This document shows, in pieces, positions 5,881 to 13,240 of a DNA stretch of 26,905 bases. Location of the stretch: the IMG/VR virus record IMGVR_UViG_3300031857_001139, positions 1-26,905 of that record, one strand, 5' to 3'. The translations under genes were made by a program, and so were the position numbers. Numbering within the stretch: position 1 is the stretch's first letter; every line of letters starts with the position of its first letter. The notes beneath the pieces were generated by a model that was given only the letters and a program-made list of their open reading frames with translations, ran no database searches and was not told where the DNA came from. Source of the stretch: a virus.

Positions 5881-6678
5881 ATGATGAAAAAATTTGCTCT
5901 TACTGGTTTGGTTGTTGCTTCAATTCTCGCAACGGGTTGTACCCGAATTGAGACTGGTGAAGTTGGTGTTCGTGTTGGCTTTGACAAACAAGTCCAGCAA
6001 GGTGAATTATTGCCCGGTTCTTTTAATCAAACCATGGTCGGTGATGTTCTTACATTCCCCATTAAAGATGTGAATGTTAAACTTGAGGACATGACACCTG
6101 TTGCTAAAGATAACAGTACCATGAAAGACTTGGATGCAGTGGTTATCTATAACATCAACCAGGCACAGGTTGCTGAATTGTACAGCCAAAAGAGTCAGGC
6201 ATTCCATGCTCGACACAACGGCGACATTTATTTGATGTATAACTACATTGTCCAAACTACCCGTAACGCTATCTACAAGGAAGCACGAAAGTATGAGGCT
6301 CTAGATATGGCTGATAATCGCCAAGCGATGGAACAAGCTATCAAAGAACAAATTCAAAAGAGTTTGGCTGATGAAAAACTTGATGGTAGTTTGATTATTG
6401 GTCAAGTGTTGATTCGGAATATTTTACCTGCTGATTCGGTTGTTGCAAGTGCAAATGAGTTGGTTCGTGCTAAGAATGAATTGAAACAAAAAGAAGTTGA
6501 AGTTAAGACTGCTAAGATGGAAGCAGAACGTATGCAAGCATTGAGTAATCAAGGTGCTCAAAGTATCGCTTACATGCAAGCGCAGGCTATGATGAATATC
6601 TCAGAAGGTATCAAGAACGGCAAGGTGCAAACGATTGTTGTGCCAGCAAACTTCAATGCGCTGATGATGCAAAAATGA
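5881..6678 (+). CDS. SPFH/band-7 (prohibitin-like) lipoprotein
   Basis: Encodes 265 aa. Residues 1-20 form a lipoprotein signal peptide ending at the lipobox ATGC, with C20 the predicted lipidated Cys. TRIETGEVGVRVGFDKQVQQGELLPGSF follows the standard start of band-7 domains. Residues about 45-180 carry the SPFH body, including the QVLIRNILPADSV strand. About 190-235 are an Ala/Glu/Lys-rich coiled coil (ELKQKEVEVKTAKMEAERMQA), the usual oligomerisation helix. SPFH proteins form large rings on membranes and can control proteases. Here it would face the periplasm. Its role in the phage is unknown; superinfection exclusion or envelope protection are possibilities. AAGGATATAT precedes the start. 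Confidence 0.85.
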   Translation: MMKKFALTGLVVASILATGCTRIETGEVGVRVGFDKQVQQGELLPGSFNQTMVGDVLTFPIKDVNVKLEDMTPVAKDNSTMKDLDAVVIYNINQAQVAELYSQKSQAFHARHNGDIYLMYNYIVQTTRNAIYKEARKYEALDMADNRQAMEQAIKEQIQKSLADEKLDGSLIIGQVLIRNILPADSVVASANELVRAKNELKQKEVEVKTAKMEAERMQALSNQGAQSIAYMQAQAMMNISEGIKNGKVQTIVVPANFNALMMQK

Positions 6679-6917
6679 ACGAACGAATTCAACAACTTGC
6701 TGAACAGGCTGGCTTTAAAAGCAATCCCGATATCTATGACCGCAATCAATCATTTGATATATCTAAGTTCGCCGAGTTGATTGTGCGGGAATGTGCTGAA
6801 CAGATTATAGCAAAGGGAACAGATTGGGTTGATTTTGCTCCAAGTCAAACAGGCGTGAGACCGGAATATTGGGATATGGCTCAACAGATTAAACAACATT
6901 TCGGAGTTGAAGAATGA
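6675..6917 (+). CDS. small paralogous family protein, copy 4
   Basis: Encodes 80 aa and is the clearest family member: MNERIQQLAEQAGF, then ISKFAELIVRECAEQI, then QQIKQHFGVEE at the end. It starts inside the stop of the SPFH gene, so it is in the same transcript. The central region between the helices is variable between copies. Confidence 0.8.
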   Translation: MNERIQQLAEQAGFKSNPDIYDRNQSFDISKFAELIVRECAEQIIAKGTDWVDFAPSQTGVRPEYWDMAQQIKQHFGVEE

Positions 6918-7123
6918 ATGAACGAATTAAACTACTTGCTGAACAGGCTGGCTTTATTGATATAGGTAATAATCATACTGCTTATATGAATTTTGACCAC
7001 GAAAAGTTTGCCGAGTTGATTGTTAAGGAATGTGGTGTGGCATTAAGTCCTATGTTGCGTGATATGGTTAGTAGAGGACAGGCTTTTGATTTGATTAAAC
7101 GACATTTTGGAGTTGAAGAATGA
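6914..7123 (+). CDS. small paralogous family protein, copy 5
   Basis: Encodes 69 aa, overlapping copy 4 by 4 bp. MNERIKLLAEQAGF, EKFAELIVKECGVAL and LIKRHFGVEE are close matches to copy 4, pointing to a recent tandem duplication. Confidence 0.8.
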   Translation: MNERIKLLAEQAGFIDIGNNHTAYMNFDHEKFAELIVKECGVALSPMLRDMVSRGQAFDLIKRHFGVEE

Positions 7124-7476
7124 AAGTTGTAATAAACGCTTGTCACGGTGGCTTCGGCTTGTCTGATGCAGCCTTTGAGAAATTCCTTGACCGTAAAGGT
7201 ATAGCATGGGAAAAACAACCTCGTGGAGGTTATGGTTGGCATGAATATTATCATGCTGGGCACTTGGGTAAAGACGAACACTATTTGTATTCACGTACAA
7301 TGACTGAGGATCGGTCTGATCCTGATTTGATTGCCGTGGTGGAAGAAATGGGTCAAGAGGCCAATGGTTTCTGTGCTGAATTGAAAGTGATAGAAATACC
7401 CGATGATGTGGAATGGGAAGTTGAAGAATATGATGGTCTTGAATGGATTGCTGAAAAACATAGAACCTGGAATTAA
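7120..7476 (+). CDS. conserved phage hypothetical protein
   Basis: Encodes 118 aa. The start VVINACHGGFGLSDAAFEKFLDRKG and the C-terminal half RSDPDLIAVVEEMGQEANGFCAELKVIEIPDDVEWEVEEYDGLEWIAEKHRTW form a pattern I recognise from many unrelated phages, where it stays annotated only as hypothetical. It overlaps copy 5 by 4 bp. The protein is acidic and soluble. Confidence 0.8.
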   Translation: MKVVINACHGGFGLSDAAFEKFLDRKGIAWEKQPRGGYGWHEYYHAGHLGKDEHYLYSRTMTEDRSDPDLIAVVEEMGQEANGFCAELKVIEIPDDVEWEVEEYDGLEWIAEKHRTWN

Positions 7477-7491
7477 TTAAAGGAGAACGAT

Positions 7492-7968
7492 ATGCCGAAT
7501 TGGTGCGCTAATACACTTACACTTGAACATGAAGATCCTGCTATGATTGAGCGGGCGAAGACTGCATTTGCTGAAGGTAAATTTCTTAAGGAACTTGTAC
7601 CCCCGCCAAGCAGAGAATGGGACTATAATTGGTGCGTAGAGAATTGGGGCACTAAATGGGACGTTGGTAGTGATGACGGTATCAATGAGTTTACTGATAC
7701 CACTTTGGTACTTTATTTTGATAGTGCATGGGCACCTCCTTTAGCCGCTTATAAAGCTATGGAAGAATTAGGTTTTACTGTCCGTGGTATGTACTATGAG
7801 CCTGGCTTGTGTTTTGCTGGTATCTACGAGGACGGCTTTGATGATTACTATGAATATTCCAATTTGTCAAGTGAAGAAGTTGCGGCTATGATTCCAGATG
7901 AATTGGATGAAACTTTTAACATTAGCGAACAATTGGCTGACTGGGAAGAGGAGAATGAGGATGAGTGA
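7492..7968 (+). CDS. Api92/DUF1281-like ferredoxin-fold protein
   Basis: Encodes 158 aa. The opening MPNWCANTLTLEH and the later NWCVENWGTKWDVG are diagnostic of the DUF1281/YubB (Api92-like) family found in phages and plasmids. Its C-terminal part is a small ferredoxin-like domain (about 95-120: AYKAMEELGFTVRGMYYEPG). The last 25 residues are very acidic. Function unknown. AAGGAGAACGAT before ATG 7492 is an excellent ribosome site. The end overlaps the next gene by 8 bp. Confidence 0.85.
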   Translation: MPNWCANTLTLEHEDPAMIERAKTAFAEGKFLKELVPPPSREWDYNWCVENWGTKWDVGSDDGINEFTDTTLVLYFDSAWAPPLAAYKAMEELGFTVRGMYYEPGLCFAGIYEDGFDDYYEYSNLSSEEVAAMIPDELDETFNISEQLADWEEENEDE

Positions 7969-8146
7969 AGGTTGGTTTGGTTTTATTTTCGGTATAATTA
8001 CTGGTATTGTTTTGGTCGGAGCAATTCAACAATTCAATCCAGGGGCTGCGGTAAATGTTGTTGCAAAAGAGATGAATGAGTGTGAAAAGTCATTGCCACG
8101 GGACCAGAAGTGTGTTATAGTTGCTGTTCCTCCTTCTAAAGACTAA
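7961..8146 (+). CDS. single-pass membrane protein with Cys pair
   Basis: Encodes 61 aa from ATG 7961, chosen for GAGGAG-type spacing; longer in-frame starts lie inside the upstream gene. One membrane helix (about 6-24) is followed by a domain with two Cys (ECEKSLPRDQKC). It might be periplasmic and disulphide-bonded. No family recognised. Confidence 0.7.
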   Translation: MSEGWFGFIFGIITGIVLVGAIQQFNPGAAVNVVAKEMNECEKSLPRDQKCVIVAVPPSKD

Positions 8147-8149
8147 ACT

Positions 8150-8494
8150 ATGAGCCTTGATGTTGATTTGATTGTGACACAACCCGTATCAGTATTTGAT
8201 GCGAATATCACACATAACCTTGGACTCATGGCTTCGGAAGTGAAATTATCCAATGGCATGACATTGTATGATGTGCTGTGGCGCCCTGATGAACAATACG
8301 GTTTGCTTTTTGCAAGAGATATTGCCGAATTGTTGGATGAAGGTTGGAATATTCTTCTATCTGATCCAGAACGTTTTCGTAAATTTAATCCTGCTAATGG
8401 TTGGGGTTCATATGATGGGCTGTGTAATTTTGTATATAAGTACAGGAATGCATGTTGGGATAATCCTGATGCTGAGTTGAGAATTTCAAGATGA
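8150..8494 (+). CDS. conserved phage hypothetical protein
   Basis: Encodes 114 aa. SLDVDLIV, FDANITHNLGLMA, LYDVLWRPDE, then ERFRKFNPANGWGSYDGLCNFVYKYRNACWDNPDAELRISR is a pattern recurring in phages of many hosts without assigned function. The invariant-looking THNL and NGWG.Y motifs suggest a ligand site. It overlaps the next gene by 4 bp. Confidence 0.8.
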   Translation: MSLDVDLIVTQPVSVFDANITHNLGLMASEVKLSNGMTLYDVLWRPDEQYGLLFARDIAELLDEGWNILLSDPERFRKFNPANGWGSYDGLCNFVYKYRNACWDNPDAELRISR

Positions 8495-8697
8495 TTAAAG
8501 AAATAATCCATTGCGACAAGTGTAATTCGGATAATGTTATTCACGAACCTAAGCGCGGACCTGTGCAAGAGAATCGCCGCACAATGACAGAGGTGATTGA
8601 ACAAAAAAAATACAATATGGTTAATGCTGTTTATAATTATCAACACTGGATTCTTCTGTGCAAAGATTGCGGGCACCGTTTGGAGTATTACGTATGA
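8491..8697 (+). CDS. zinc-ribbon protein
   Basis: Encodes 68 aa. Cys pairs at the two ends (HCDKC at about 7-11 and CKDCGH at about 57-62) make a four-Cys zinc ribbon. The central part is Arg/Glu-rich. Such mini-ribbons often bind RNA polymerase or nucleic acid, but the target cannot be inferred. It starts in the previous stop and ends in the next start. Confidence 0.75.
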   Translation: MIKEIIHCDKCNSDNVIHEPKRGPVQENRRTMTEVIEQKKYNMVNAVYNYQHWILLCKDCGHRLEYYV

Positions 8698-8966
8698 ATG
8701 AGCGAAGTAAGAAACTGGCTGACCAAGCCCAGTATTATGCTGAGTATACTACACCACAAGGCTTGGAGTGGTTGCCTGCGTTTAAAGAAAGATTCTTCAA
8801 GGTGATGACAAAAGAATTCATTGGCTTACTTGAATATGAGATTGCTATGTTGGAGAAATATAAATCCACATCATGCAATGAATCTGACCGCAGATGGCAT
8901 GAAGGTAAGATTGTGCATTTTCGCCGAATGATAGATAAGACTAAAGACCACTTCGGAGTTGAATGA
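8694..8966 (+). CDS. small paralogous family protein, copy 6
   Basis: Encodes 90 aa from ATG 8694, in the ATGA overlap with the zinc-ribbon gene. MNERSKKLADQAQYY and the terminal KDHFGVE match the family ends. The centre is longer than in other copies and the VREC helix is replaced by FFKVMTKEFIGLLEYEI. It is therefore the most diverged member. Confidence 0.7.
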   Translation: MNERSKKLADQAQYYAEYTTPQGLEWLPAFKERFFKVMTKEFIGLLEYEIAMLEKYKSTSCNESDRRWHEGKIVHFRRMIDKTKDHFGVE

Positions 8967-9160
8967 TGTACCAACTAATTTTAATATCATTGTTAGTCAC
9001 CAATGGTAAGTTGGAAATGCATCAAACCAAACTGGATACATTCTACACCGCAAAAGAATGTGAACAATTTAAGATTGTGCTGGAGAATAAAACTCTGTTG
9101 AAATTAAACTCCAATACAACCAATGCAATTATTGTTTTTGAATGTCGGAGAGAAGTATGA
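8963..9160 (+). CDS. small secreted or membrane protein
   Basis: Encodes 65 aa, starting in the stop of copy 6. A hydrophobic N-terminus (MMYQLILISLLV) may be a short signal or anchor. The rest has two Cys (KECEQF, FECRREV). ATG 8963 or 8966 could be used. Unknown function. Confidence 0.65.
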   Translation: MMYQLILISLLVTNGKLEMHQTKLDTFYTAKECEQFKIVLENKTLLKLNSNTTNAIIVFECRREV

Positions 9161-9363
9161 GTACTGTTGGAAATTTTAAGATGTTCAAGTGGGTACCTGA
9201 TGGCACTTATGACTACAGTGGATATCTTGTGAGGTATGTTATTGTTAATTGTAATCCTGTGACTACGATTGCAAAAGAATGGTTAGATAGAGGCGGACCA
9301 GATGATGTATCGGTTGAATTGAAACGACCGTGGGGATCCTTTCCTGATTTTCCACCCAAGTGA
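9157..9363 (+). CDS. hypothetical protein
   Basis: Encodes 68 aa from ATG 9157, overlapping the previous stop. It is aromatic-rich, with a Pro-rich end (RPWGSFPDFPPK). A slightly longer in-frame start at 9142 is less likely. No family recognised. Confidence 0.65.
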   Translation: MSTVGNFKMFKWVPDGTYDYSGYLVRYVIVNCNPVTTIAKEWLDRGGPDDVSVELKRPWGSFPDFPPK

Positions 9364-9370
9364 GGTTTAT

Positions 9371-9769
9371 ATGAAAGAAGAATTAGATAAATTGCTCTGC
9401 GAGAGATATCCAAAGATGTTTGTTAATCGTGACAAGTCAATGCAAGAAACGGCTATGTGTTGGGGCTTTGAATGTGGTAGTGGTTGGTTTGAATTGATTA
9501 ATGCGCTTTGTGCTACCATTCAAAACTACATTGACAACAATTCACGACCGGGGAAAGAAATTCCTCAAGTGACTGTGGATCAAGTAAAAGAGAAATATGG
9601 TACTTTGCGTTTCTATGCTTCTGGCGGGGATAGATTGACAGATGGCATGATTTGGTTTGCTGAGAGTATGAGTGCCCACACTTGCGAAACTTGCGGGCAT
9701 CCTGGCAAATGGCGAGGTGTCGGTTGGTTCTATACATCGTGTGATGAACATGCCAAGGATGGCGAATAA
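9371..9769 (+). CDS. conserved phage protein with C-terminal Cys cluster
   Basis: Encodes 132 aa. The pattern LLCERYPKMF...MCWGFECGSGWFELINALC (1-46), QVKEKYGTLRFY (about 72-83) and HTCETCGHPGKWRGVGWFYTSCDEHA (about 103-128) is widely shared among phage and prophage hypotheticals. The C-terminal Cys and His residues probably bind one zinc. Function unknown. GAGG lies upstream of ATG 9371. Confidence 0.8.
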   Translation: MKEELDKLLCERYPKMFVNRDKSMQETAMCWGFECGSGWFELINALCATIQNYIDNNSRPGKEIPQVTVDQVKEKYGTLRFYASGGDRLTDGMIWFAESMSAHTCETCGHPGKWRGVGWFYTSCDEHAKDGE

Positions 9770-9788
9770 TTTTTTTAATGGAGTTTTT

Positions 9789-9986
9789 ATGACTTATGAA
9801 GATGTAATTGAGACCCTTGCTTTGCGGGCTGCTAATCGGTTCATTCACCGTATGCCTGCGCCGTGGTTGATGAATGATGAAGATGTGATTTATGCGAAAG
9901 CATTTGGGCATGATGTTGATGCGGTTCATTTCGGCGTGACTTCATTGTTCCAAGATGCGGTAAGATATCTCGGCAGTAATAAATGA
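9789..9986 (+). CDS. hypothetical protein
   Basis: Encodes 65 aa from ATG 9789, with AATGGAG upstream. An in-frame extension to 9672 lies inside the previous gene and is rejected. Helical, with MTYEDVIETLALRAANRFIHRMPAPWLM at the start. Its stop overlaps the next ATG. Confidence 0.65.
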   Translation: MTYEDVIETLALRAANRFIHRMPAPWLMNDEDVIYAKAFGHDVDAVHFGVTSLFQDAVRYLGSNK

Positions 9987-10135
9987 GTTTGATTTTTCCT
10001 TTTATTTTTGTAGCGTGGTCTGGCTGGCGATTGATTCATCTAGATTACACTAAACATCCGAAATGGTATTATTTGCTAGATGGCTTGGTTTTCTCATTTA
10101 ATCTAAGTGTAATACTTTTGAATCTATTTCCTTGA
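9983..10135 (+). CDS. 50-aa two-helix membrane protein
   Basis: A complete frame in the ATGA overlap with the previous gene. Hydrophobic segments at about 2-14 and 30-49 flank a polar loop (HLDYTKHPKWYY). Probably an inner-membrane peptide. It closes the transcription unit before the next promoter. Confidence 0.6.
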   Translation: MSLIFPFIFVAWSGWRLIHLDYTKHPKWYYLLDGLVFSFNLSVILLNLFP

Positions 10136-10159
10136 TGTTGTAATTCTGCAACAAAGCAC

Positions 10160-10187
10160 TTGACATGGTACCTAATCCTGCTATACT
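10160..10187 (+). promoter_or_regulatory. promoter with conserved ATAGATTGA leader
   Basis: TTGACA at 10160-10165 and TATACT at 10182-10187, 16-nt spacer, followed by CCTATAGATTGATAAAGGAA, in which AAGGA is the ribosome site for the 10215 gene. Confidence 0.85.
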
Positions 10188-10214
10188 ATACCTATAGATT
10201 GATAAAGGAACGAA

Positions 10215-10469
10215 ATGTCTACAGCGATTCAAATCTCCCGTGAAGTCCAGATGTACGGCTCACCAAAAGCCCAAATCATGGAATCAATTGAGCGGTCAAT
10301 TACTTTTAAATTCTCAGGTATGGGAATGATTATCTGTGGTTACATGTCCGACATTCAGGAAATGAATGAACGAAATCAAAACGGCATCTACACTGAGCAA
10401 ATTCGGCAAACCTTGAATATTTGCAAAATGCTTATGATGGACACCGAATTGGGTTTCAAAAATATTTAA
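10215..10469 (+). CDS. hypothetical helical protein
   Basis: Encodes 84 aa behind a strong promoter and AAGGAACG. It is mainly helical and Met-rich (12 Met). Being first in a strongly expressed unit it is probably abundant early, but no family is recognised. Confidence 0.7.
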   Translation: MSTAIQISREVQMYGSPKAQIMESIERSITFKFSGMGMIICGYMSDIQEMNERNQNGIYTEQIRQTLNICKMLMMDTELGFKNI

Positions 10470-10482
10470 TTGGAGTAAAAAA

Positions 10483-10860
10483 ATGGGAACACGTTGTTTG
10501 ACTTATGTTTATGAGGTTAATGAGCCTATCGTTTGTTTGTATCGCCAGTTTGATGGTTATCCATCTGGTCATGGTGCAGAGTTAGGCGATTTTCTAAAAG
10601 GTATTCAGTTAGGAAATGGTATTGCCGGCAAACCTGAAATGGGTACATTTGCAAACGGCATGGGTTGCCTAGCCGCACAATTAATTGCACACTTCAAAAA
10701 ATCCGTCGGTGGTTTTTATATCCATGCGATAACGGATTCTGGTGGTGTGGATTATGAGTACCATGTTTATGCCAATAAAGTTGTGGTAAAAGATTCCGAT
10801 GAAGAAGTTGTTTTTTCAGGGTCACAGAATGACTTTGTTGAATATTGCAAAGCGGAATAA
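10483..10860 (+). CDS. conserved phage protein (MGTRCLTYVY type)
   Basis: Encodes 125 aa. MGTRCLTYVYEV, CLYRQFDGYPSGHGAELGDFLKG, ANGMGCLAAQLIAHFKKSVGGFYIH and a DYEYHVY segment make a well-defined pattern found in many phages and some bacteria. No biochemical role is known to me. TTGGAGTAAAAAA precedes the start. The stop overlaps the next ATG by one base. Confidence 0.8.
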   Translation: MGTRCLTYVYEVNEPIVCLYRQFDGYPSGHGAELGDFLKGIQLGNGIAGKPEMGTFANGMGCLAAQLIAHFKKSVGGFYIHAITDSGGVDYEYHVYANKVVVKDSDEEVVFSGSQNDFVEYCKAE

Positions 10861-11054
10861 TGCGTAAACGTGACATTGCCTACCTTGTGAATAATCATAT
10901 AATGAATGATATGTTATTTGCTATGCTGGGTAGTGATGAATTGGTCCAGCTTTGGTGGGAAACGCCAAATAAAGCGTTTGATATGAAGTGCCCAAAAGAT
11001 GTTGAAGAACAAAAGGTTTACCAATACTTGGGCGCACATTGTTTTGGTTTTTAA
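10860..11054 (+). CDS. hypothetical protein
   Basis: Encodes 64 aa from ATG 10860, sharing a base with the previous TAA. RKRDIAYLVNNHIMNDMLFAMLGSDELVQLWWETPNKAFD suggests a compact helical protein. Unknown function; probably translationally coupled to the upstream gene. Confidence 0.7.
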   Translation: MRKRDIAYLVNNHIMNDMLFAMLGSDELVQLWWETPNKAFDMKCPKDVEEQKVYQYLGAHCFGF

Positions 11055-11063
11055 GGAAATAAA

Positions 11064-11267
11064 ATGGCTTACGTAGAAGTTGAAGTGGACTTGAGTGATT
11101 TTGATACCGATGAATTGTTAGAAGAATTGGAATTGCGAGGAACAGAAAGTGCTGGTTTTGCTTATGCTGAATTGGTGCGTAAAATTTACGAAAAGCGTAG
11201 GCTAAATAAAGACTACCAAAAAGAATTGGATGAATTGATTTATCTTGCAGTTGGAAAAATAGTATGA
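11064..11267 (+). CDS. acidic hypothetical protein
   Basis: Encodes 67 aa, with AAGGAAAT upstream. VEVEVDLSDFDTDELLEELELRG is a pattern seen in small phage proteins whose N-terminal strand is followed by an acidic helix. The second half is basic and helical (KIYEKRRLNKDYQKELDELI). It overlaps the next gene by 4 bp. Confidence 0.7.
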   Translation: MAYVEVEVDLSDFDTDELLEELELRGTESAGFAYAELVRKIYEKRRLNKDYQKELDELIYLAVGKIV

Positions 11268-11464
11268 AAGCAATTTTAGAATTTAATTTGCCTGAAGAAA
11301 AACAGGAACACAATTATGCAGTAAATGCCTTGGAAGCATTTGGTGCATTGTCTGACATACAACAGGAATTGCGCCGTGTTCGGAAGTATGATGCTGATCC
11401 GAAAGAGGTTTTGGAAGCGATTGAAAACATTGTAATGGAAATCAATTGGAAATATGAACAATAA
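11264..11464 (+). CDS. small phage protein (ILEFNLPEE type)
   Basis: Encodes 66 aa. KAILEFNLPEEKQEHNYAVNALEAFGALSDIQQELRRVRKYD resembles a common uncharacterised phage family with this strand-helix-helix layout. It overlaps both neighbours, so the 11064-11585 genes form one coupled unit. Confidence 0.75.
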   Translation: MKAILEFNLPEEKQEHNYAVNALEAFGALSDIQQELRRVRKYDADPKEVLEAIENIVMEINWKYEQ

Positions 11465-11585
11465 AATAAATAACTTGAAACAAAGCCTTTCTGACCTTTG
11501 GTACAGAATGTCATTGCAATTCACATTAGTGGAATGGATTGTTTTACTTGGAGTTGGAACATGGATACTAAGCCGCGCAATTTGA
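11454..11585 (+). CDS. 43-aa membrane peptide
   Basis: A 43-codon frame from ATG 11454, overlapping the previous gene by 11 bp. An amphipathic N-terminal helix is followed by a membrane helix (LVEWIVLLGVGTWILSRAI). Its end overlaps the next gene by 25 bp. Confidence 0.55.
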   Translation: MNNKINNLKQSLSDLWYRMSLQFTLVEWIVLLGVGTWILSRAI

Positions 11586-11704
11586 TAGCAAAAGACTTAC
11601 GCACACCTAAGTATAGGATGCGTGTGGTCAAGTGCGTCAAATTGTATGACCGCAAAAAAGAGCAAGTGAAATTTCACAAAGAGGTAAGAAATGTCTCAGT
11701 ATAA
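11561..11704 (+). CDS. 47-aa basic protein
   Basis: Encodes 47 aa from ATG 11561, supported by GGAGTTGGAAC upstream; an earlier in-frame start at 11498 has no site. It is Lys/Arg-rich throughout (RTPKYRMRVVKCVKLYDRKKEQVK) and could bind nucleic acid. It overlaps the next gene by 14 bp. Confidence 0.6.
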   Translation: MDTKPRNLIAKDLRTPKYRMRVVKCVKLYDRKKEQVKFHKEVRNVSV

Positions 11705-12050
11705 ATCCGAGATGGATGGATACGATGGATTCATTTTCTTGCCGCATGATGATGAAGATTCACAAGAATTCCGATTCATAAAATACAAAGAAGATTTTGG
11801 CGCACCGATTGAAGGTAGTGAAGCTGGACACAAGTACCATGTTGCACTTTTTAGGCGGGATGATGAAGGCGATTTTGATTTTGATGAATCATTTGAAGCC
11901 ATCTTTTCCGATCCTATGGTTTATGCTAAAGGATTGTGTGGTACCAATACATTTGGTACAATTATCAGGAAACAGGAAAAAACAACGGAATGGTTCAAAG
12001 AGTACTTGACTGACCTGATTTTTTCTGTTAAAATATTGAAAAAGCCCTAA
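11691..12050 (+). CDS. acidic hypothetical protein
   Basis: Encodes 119 aa behind AAGAGGTAAGAA. It is Asp/Glu-rich (HDDEDSQEF, RRDDEGDFDFDESFEAIF) with aromatic residues evenly spread, typical of a small soluble acidic phage protein. No family recognised. Confidence 0.7.
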   Translation: MSQYKSEMDGYDGFIFLPHDDEDSQEFRFIKYKEDFGAPIEGSEAGHKYHVALFRRDDEGDFDFDESFEAIFSDPMVYAKGLCGTNTFGTIIRKQEKTTEWFKEYLTDLIFSVKILKKP

Positions 12051-12062
12051 AGGAAATTTATT

Positions 12063-12353
12063 ATGATTGAAGCAAATTTTAATGTCGCATTCACCAACGA
12101 TGAGGTGAATCGCAAATGGTTGTGCCAGCTTTTGGCTGATGGTGTTGTTGCTGTTAAATTCACCAAGAAAGATGGCACAGACCGCACCTTGATGTGTACT
12201 CTCAGCCAAAAAGTTATTCCCGATGAATACGCCCCAAAGGGCGAAGATACCCGCAAAAAATCAAGTGATGCACTAGCCGTCTTTGATGTTGAGAATGAAG
12301 GCTGGCGTTCATTCCGTTGGGACTCTGTTAAATCTGTTTCTATGGAGGCTTGA
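12063..12353 (+). CDS. SH3-barrel protein, WYL_2/DUF2693-like
   Basis: Encodes 96 aa. VVAVKFTKKDGTDRTLMCTLSQKVIP (about 29-54), then LAVFDVENEGWRSFRWDSVKSV (about 72-93), match the DUF2693/WYL_2 SH3-like barrel common in T4-superfamily phages, where residues around GWRSFR are conserved. Ligand binding or nucleic-acid binding is suspected for this group but not shown. AAGGAAATTTATT precedes the ATG. The next gene starts one base after the stop. Confidence 0.8.
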   Translation: MIEANFNVAFTNDEVNRKWLCQLLADGVVAVKFTKKDGTDRTLMCTLSQKVIPDEYAPKGEDTRKKSSDALAVFDVENEGWRSFRWDSVKSVSMEA

Positions 12354-12354
12354 A

Positions 12355-12642
12355 ATGAAATATATTGTTGAAACTGTTGGAATGTTTCGGATGGTTCATG
12401 TTGTTGAATGTGAAAACGAAGCCGATGCATTGTTGATTGCCGAACATGCTGATGACAATTGGCAAGAACACCTTGGTGTTTTGAAATTTGATATTGCTGA
12501 ATACAGCGAAGAAAAAGTAAAACGGTTCCGAGAGAAAGATTATTTCTGGGAAGGTACCGCATATATCAATGAAGATGGGCGTATTTCATACCTTCATCCA
12601 AATGGTGAAGTGCGGGACATTGATGGACCTAAAGTAAAATAA
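12355..12642 (+). CDS. hypothetical protein
   Basis: Encodes 95 aa from ATG 12355, with TGGAGG upstream; a longer in-frame start lies inside the previous gene. The N-terminal YIVETVGMFRMVHVVECENEADALLIAEH reads as strand-strand-helix. The end is rich in Gly and Asp. It abuts the oxygenase gene with no gap. Confidence 0.7.
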   Translation: MKYIVETVGMFRMVHVVECENEADALLIAEHADDNWQEHLGVLKFDIAEYSEEKVKRFREKDYFWEGTAYINEDGRISYLHPNGEVRDIDGPKVK

Positions 12643-13188
12643 ATGCCACGCAGAGATACCAATTTTCGGTTCATTGCTAAGAATCTGGATGTAAGTAAAA
12701 TACTAAAACAAGTATTGGACAATCCACAAGATTGGAAAGCCGTTAGTAAATTTGAGAATACATTGGGAGATAAAGATCCGTATGGATTCCTTCCACTTCA
12801 AATGGCGGTAGTACGTGATGCATCCGAAAATGTCAAAGATTCCGAATTGTTGCGTCGGACGGTTCTATATGATAAGTACACCGAAATTCATAAATTTTGG
12901 AAATCTTACGGCATAAAGAAACCAGCAAGATGCGCCTTCTTTAAATTACCTGTTGGTGGTGCTGTTGGCAGCCACATTGATGATGGAACATACTACCTAA
13001 AGAAGGATCGCTATCATTTGTCACTTCAAGGAAAATACAAGTATGAATGCAATGGCGAGGAACACATCATTGAACCGGGAACATTCTTTTGGTTCAGTAA
13101 CAAGCTGACACACAGCGCACTAAACGTTGGTGATGTTGACCGAATCACTTTTGTATTTGATGTGCCGCACAATAAAAATAATCCATAA
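12643..13188 (+). CDS. 2OG-Fe(II) oxygenase, Asp/Asn-hydroxylase-like
   Basis: Encodes 181 aa. H111-I-D113 in GSHIDDGTYY supplies the first two iron ligands, and H157 in LTHSALNVGD the distal one. The following DRITFVFDVPH provides the Arg that binds 2-oxoglutarate. The strand KDRYHLSLQGKYKY and GTFFWFSNK are typical of the aspartyl/asparaginyl beta-hydroxylase double-stranded beta-helix. Such enzymes hydroxylate side chains of proteins or small molecules. In phages the substrate is unknown. Its ATG directly follows the upstream stop. Confidence 0.8.
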   Translation: MPRRDTNFRFIAKNLDVSKILKQVLDNPQDWKAVSKFENTLGDKDPYGFLPLQMAVVRDASENVKDSELLRRTVLYDKYTEIHKFWKSYGIKKPARCAFFKLPVGGAVGSHIDDGTYYLKKDRYHLSLQGKYKYECNGEEHIIEPGTFFWFSNKLTHSALNVGDVDRITFVFDVPHNKNNP

Positions 13189-13205
13189 ATTTATCAAAAA
13201 ACCAC

Positions 13206-13234
13206 TTGACAACAAGAAAAAAAGCATATATAAT
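13206..13234 (+). promoter_or_regulatory. promoter giving a leaderless mRNA or small RNA
   Basis: TTGACA at 13206-13211 and TATAAT at 13229-13234 (17-nt spacer). The predicted start is the A of ATG 13241, and a terminator lies at 13392-13423, so the transcript would be about 180 nt. Confidence 0.8.
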
Positions 13235-13240
13235 TATACT

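Noticed and set aside
8143-8676. A 177-codon minus-strand frame
   Set aside because: It lies opposite two well-supported plus-strand genes (8150-8494 conserved phage protein and 8491-8697 zinc ribbon) and is a shadow of their codon pattern.
12047-12562. A 171-codon minus-strand frame
   Set aside because: It is antisense to the SH3-barrel protein gene and the next gene, both with ribosome sites and family resemblance.
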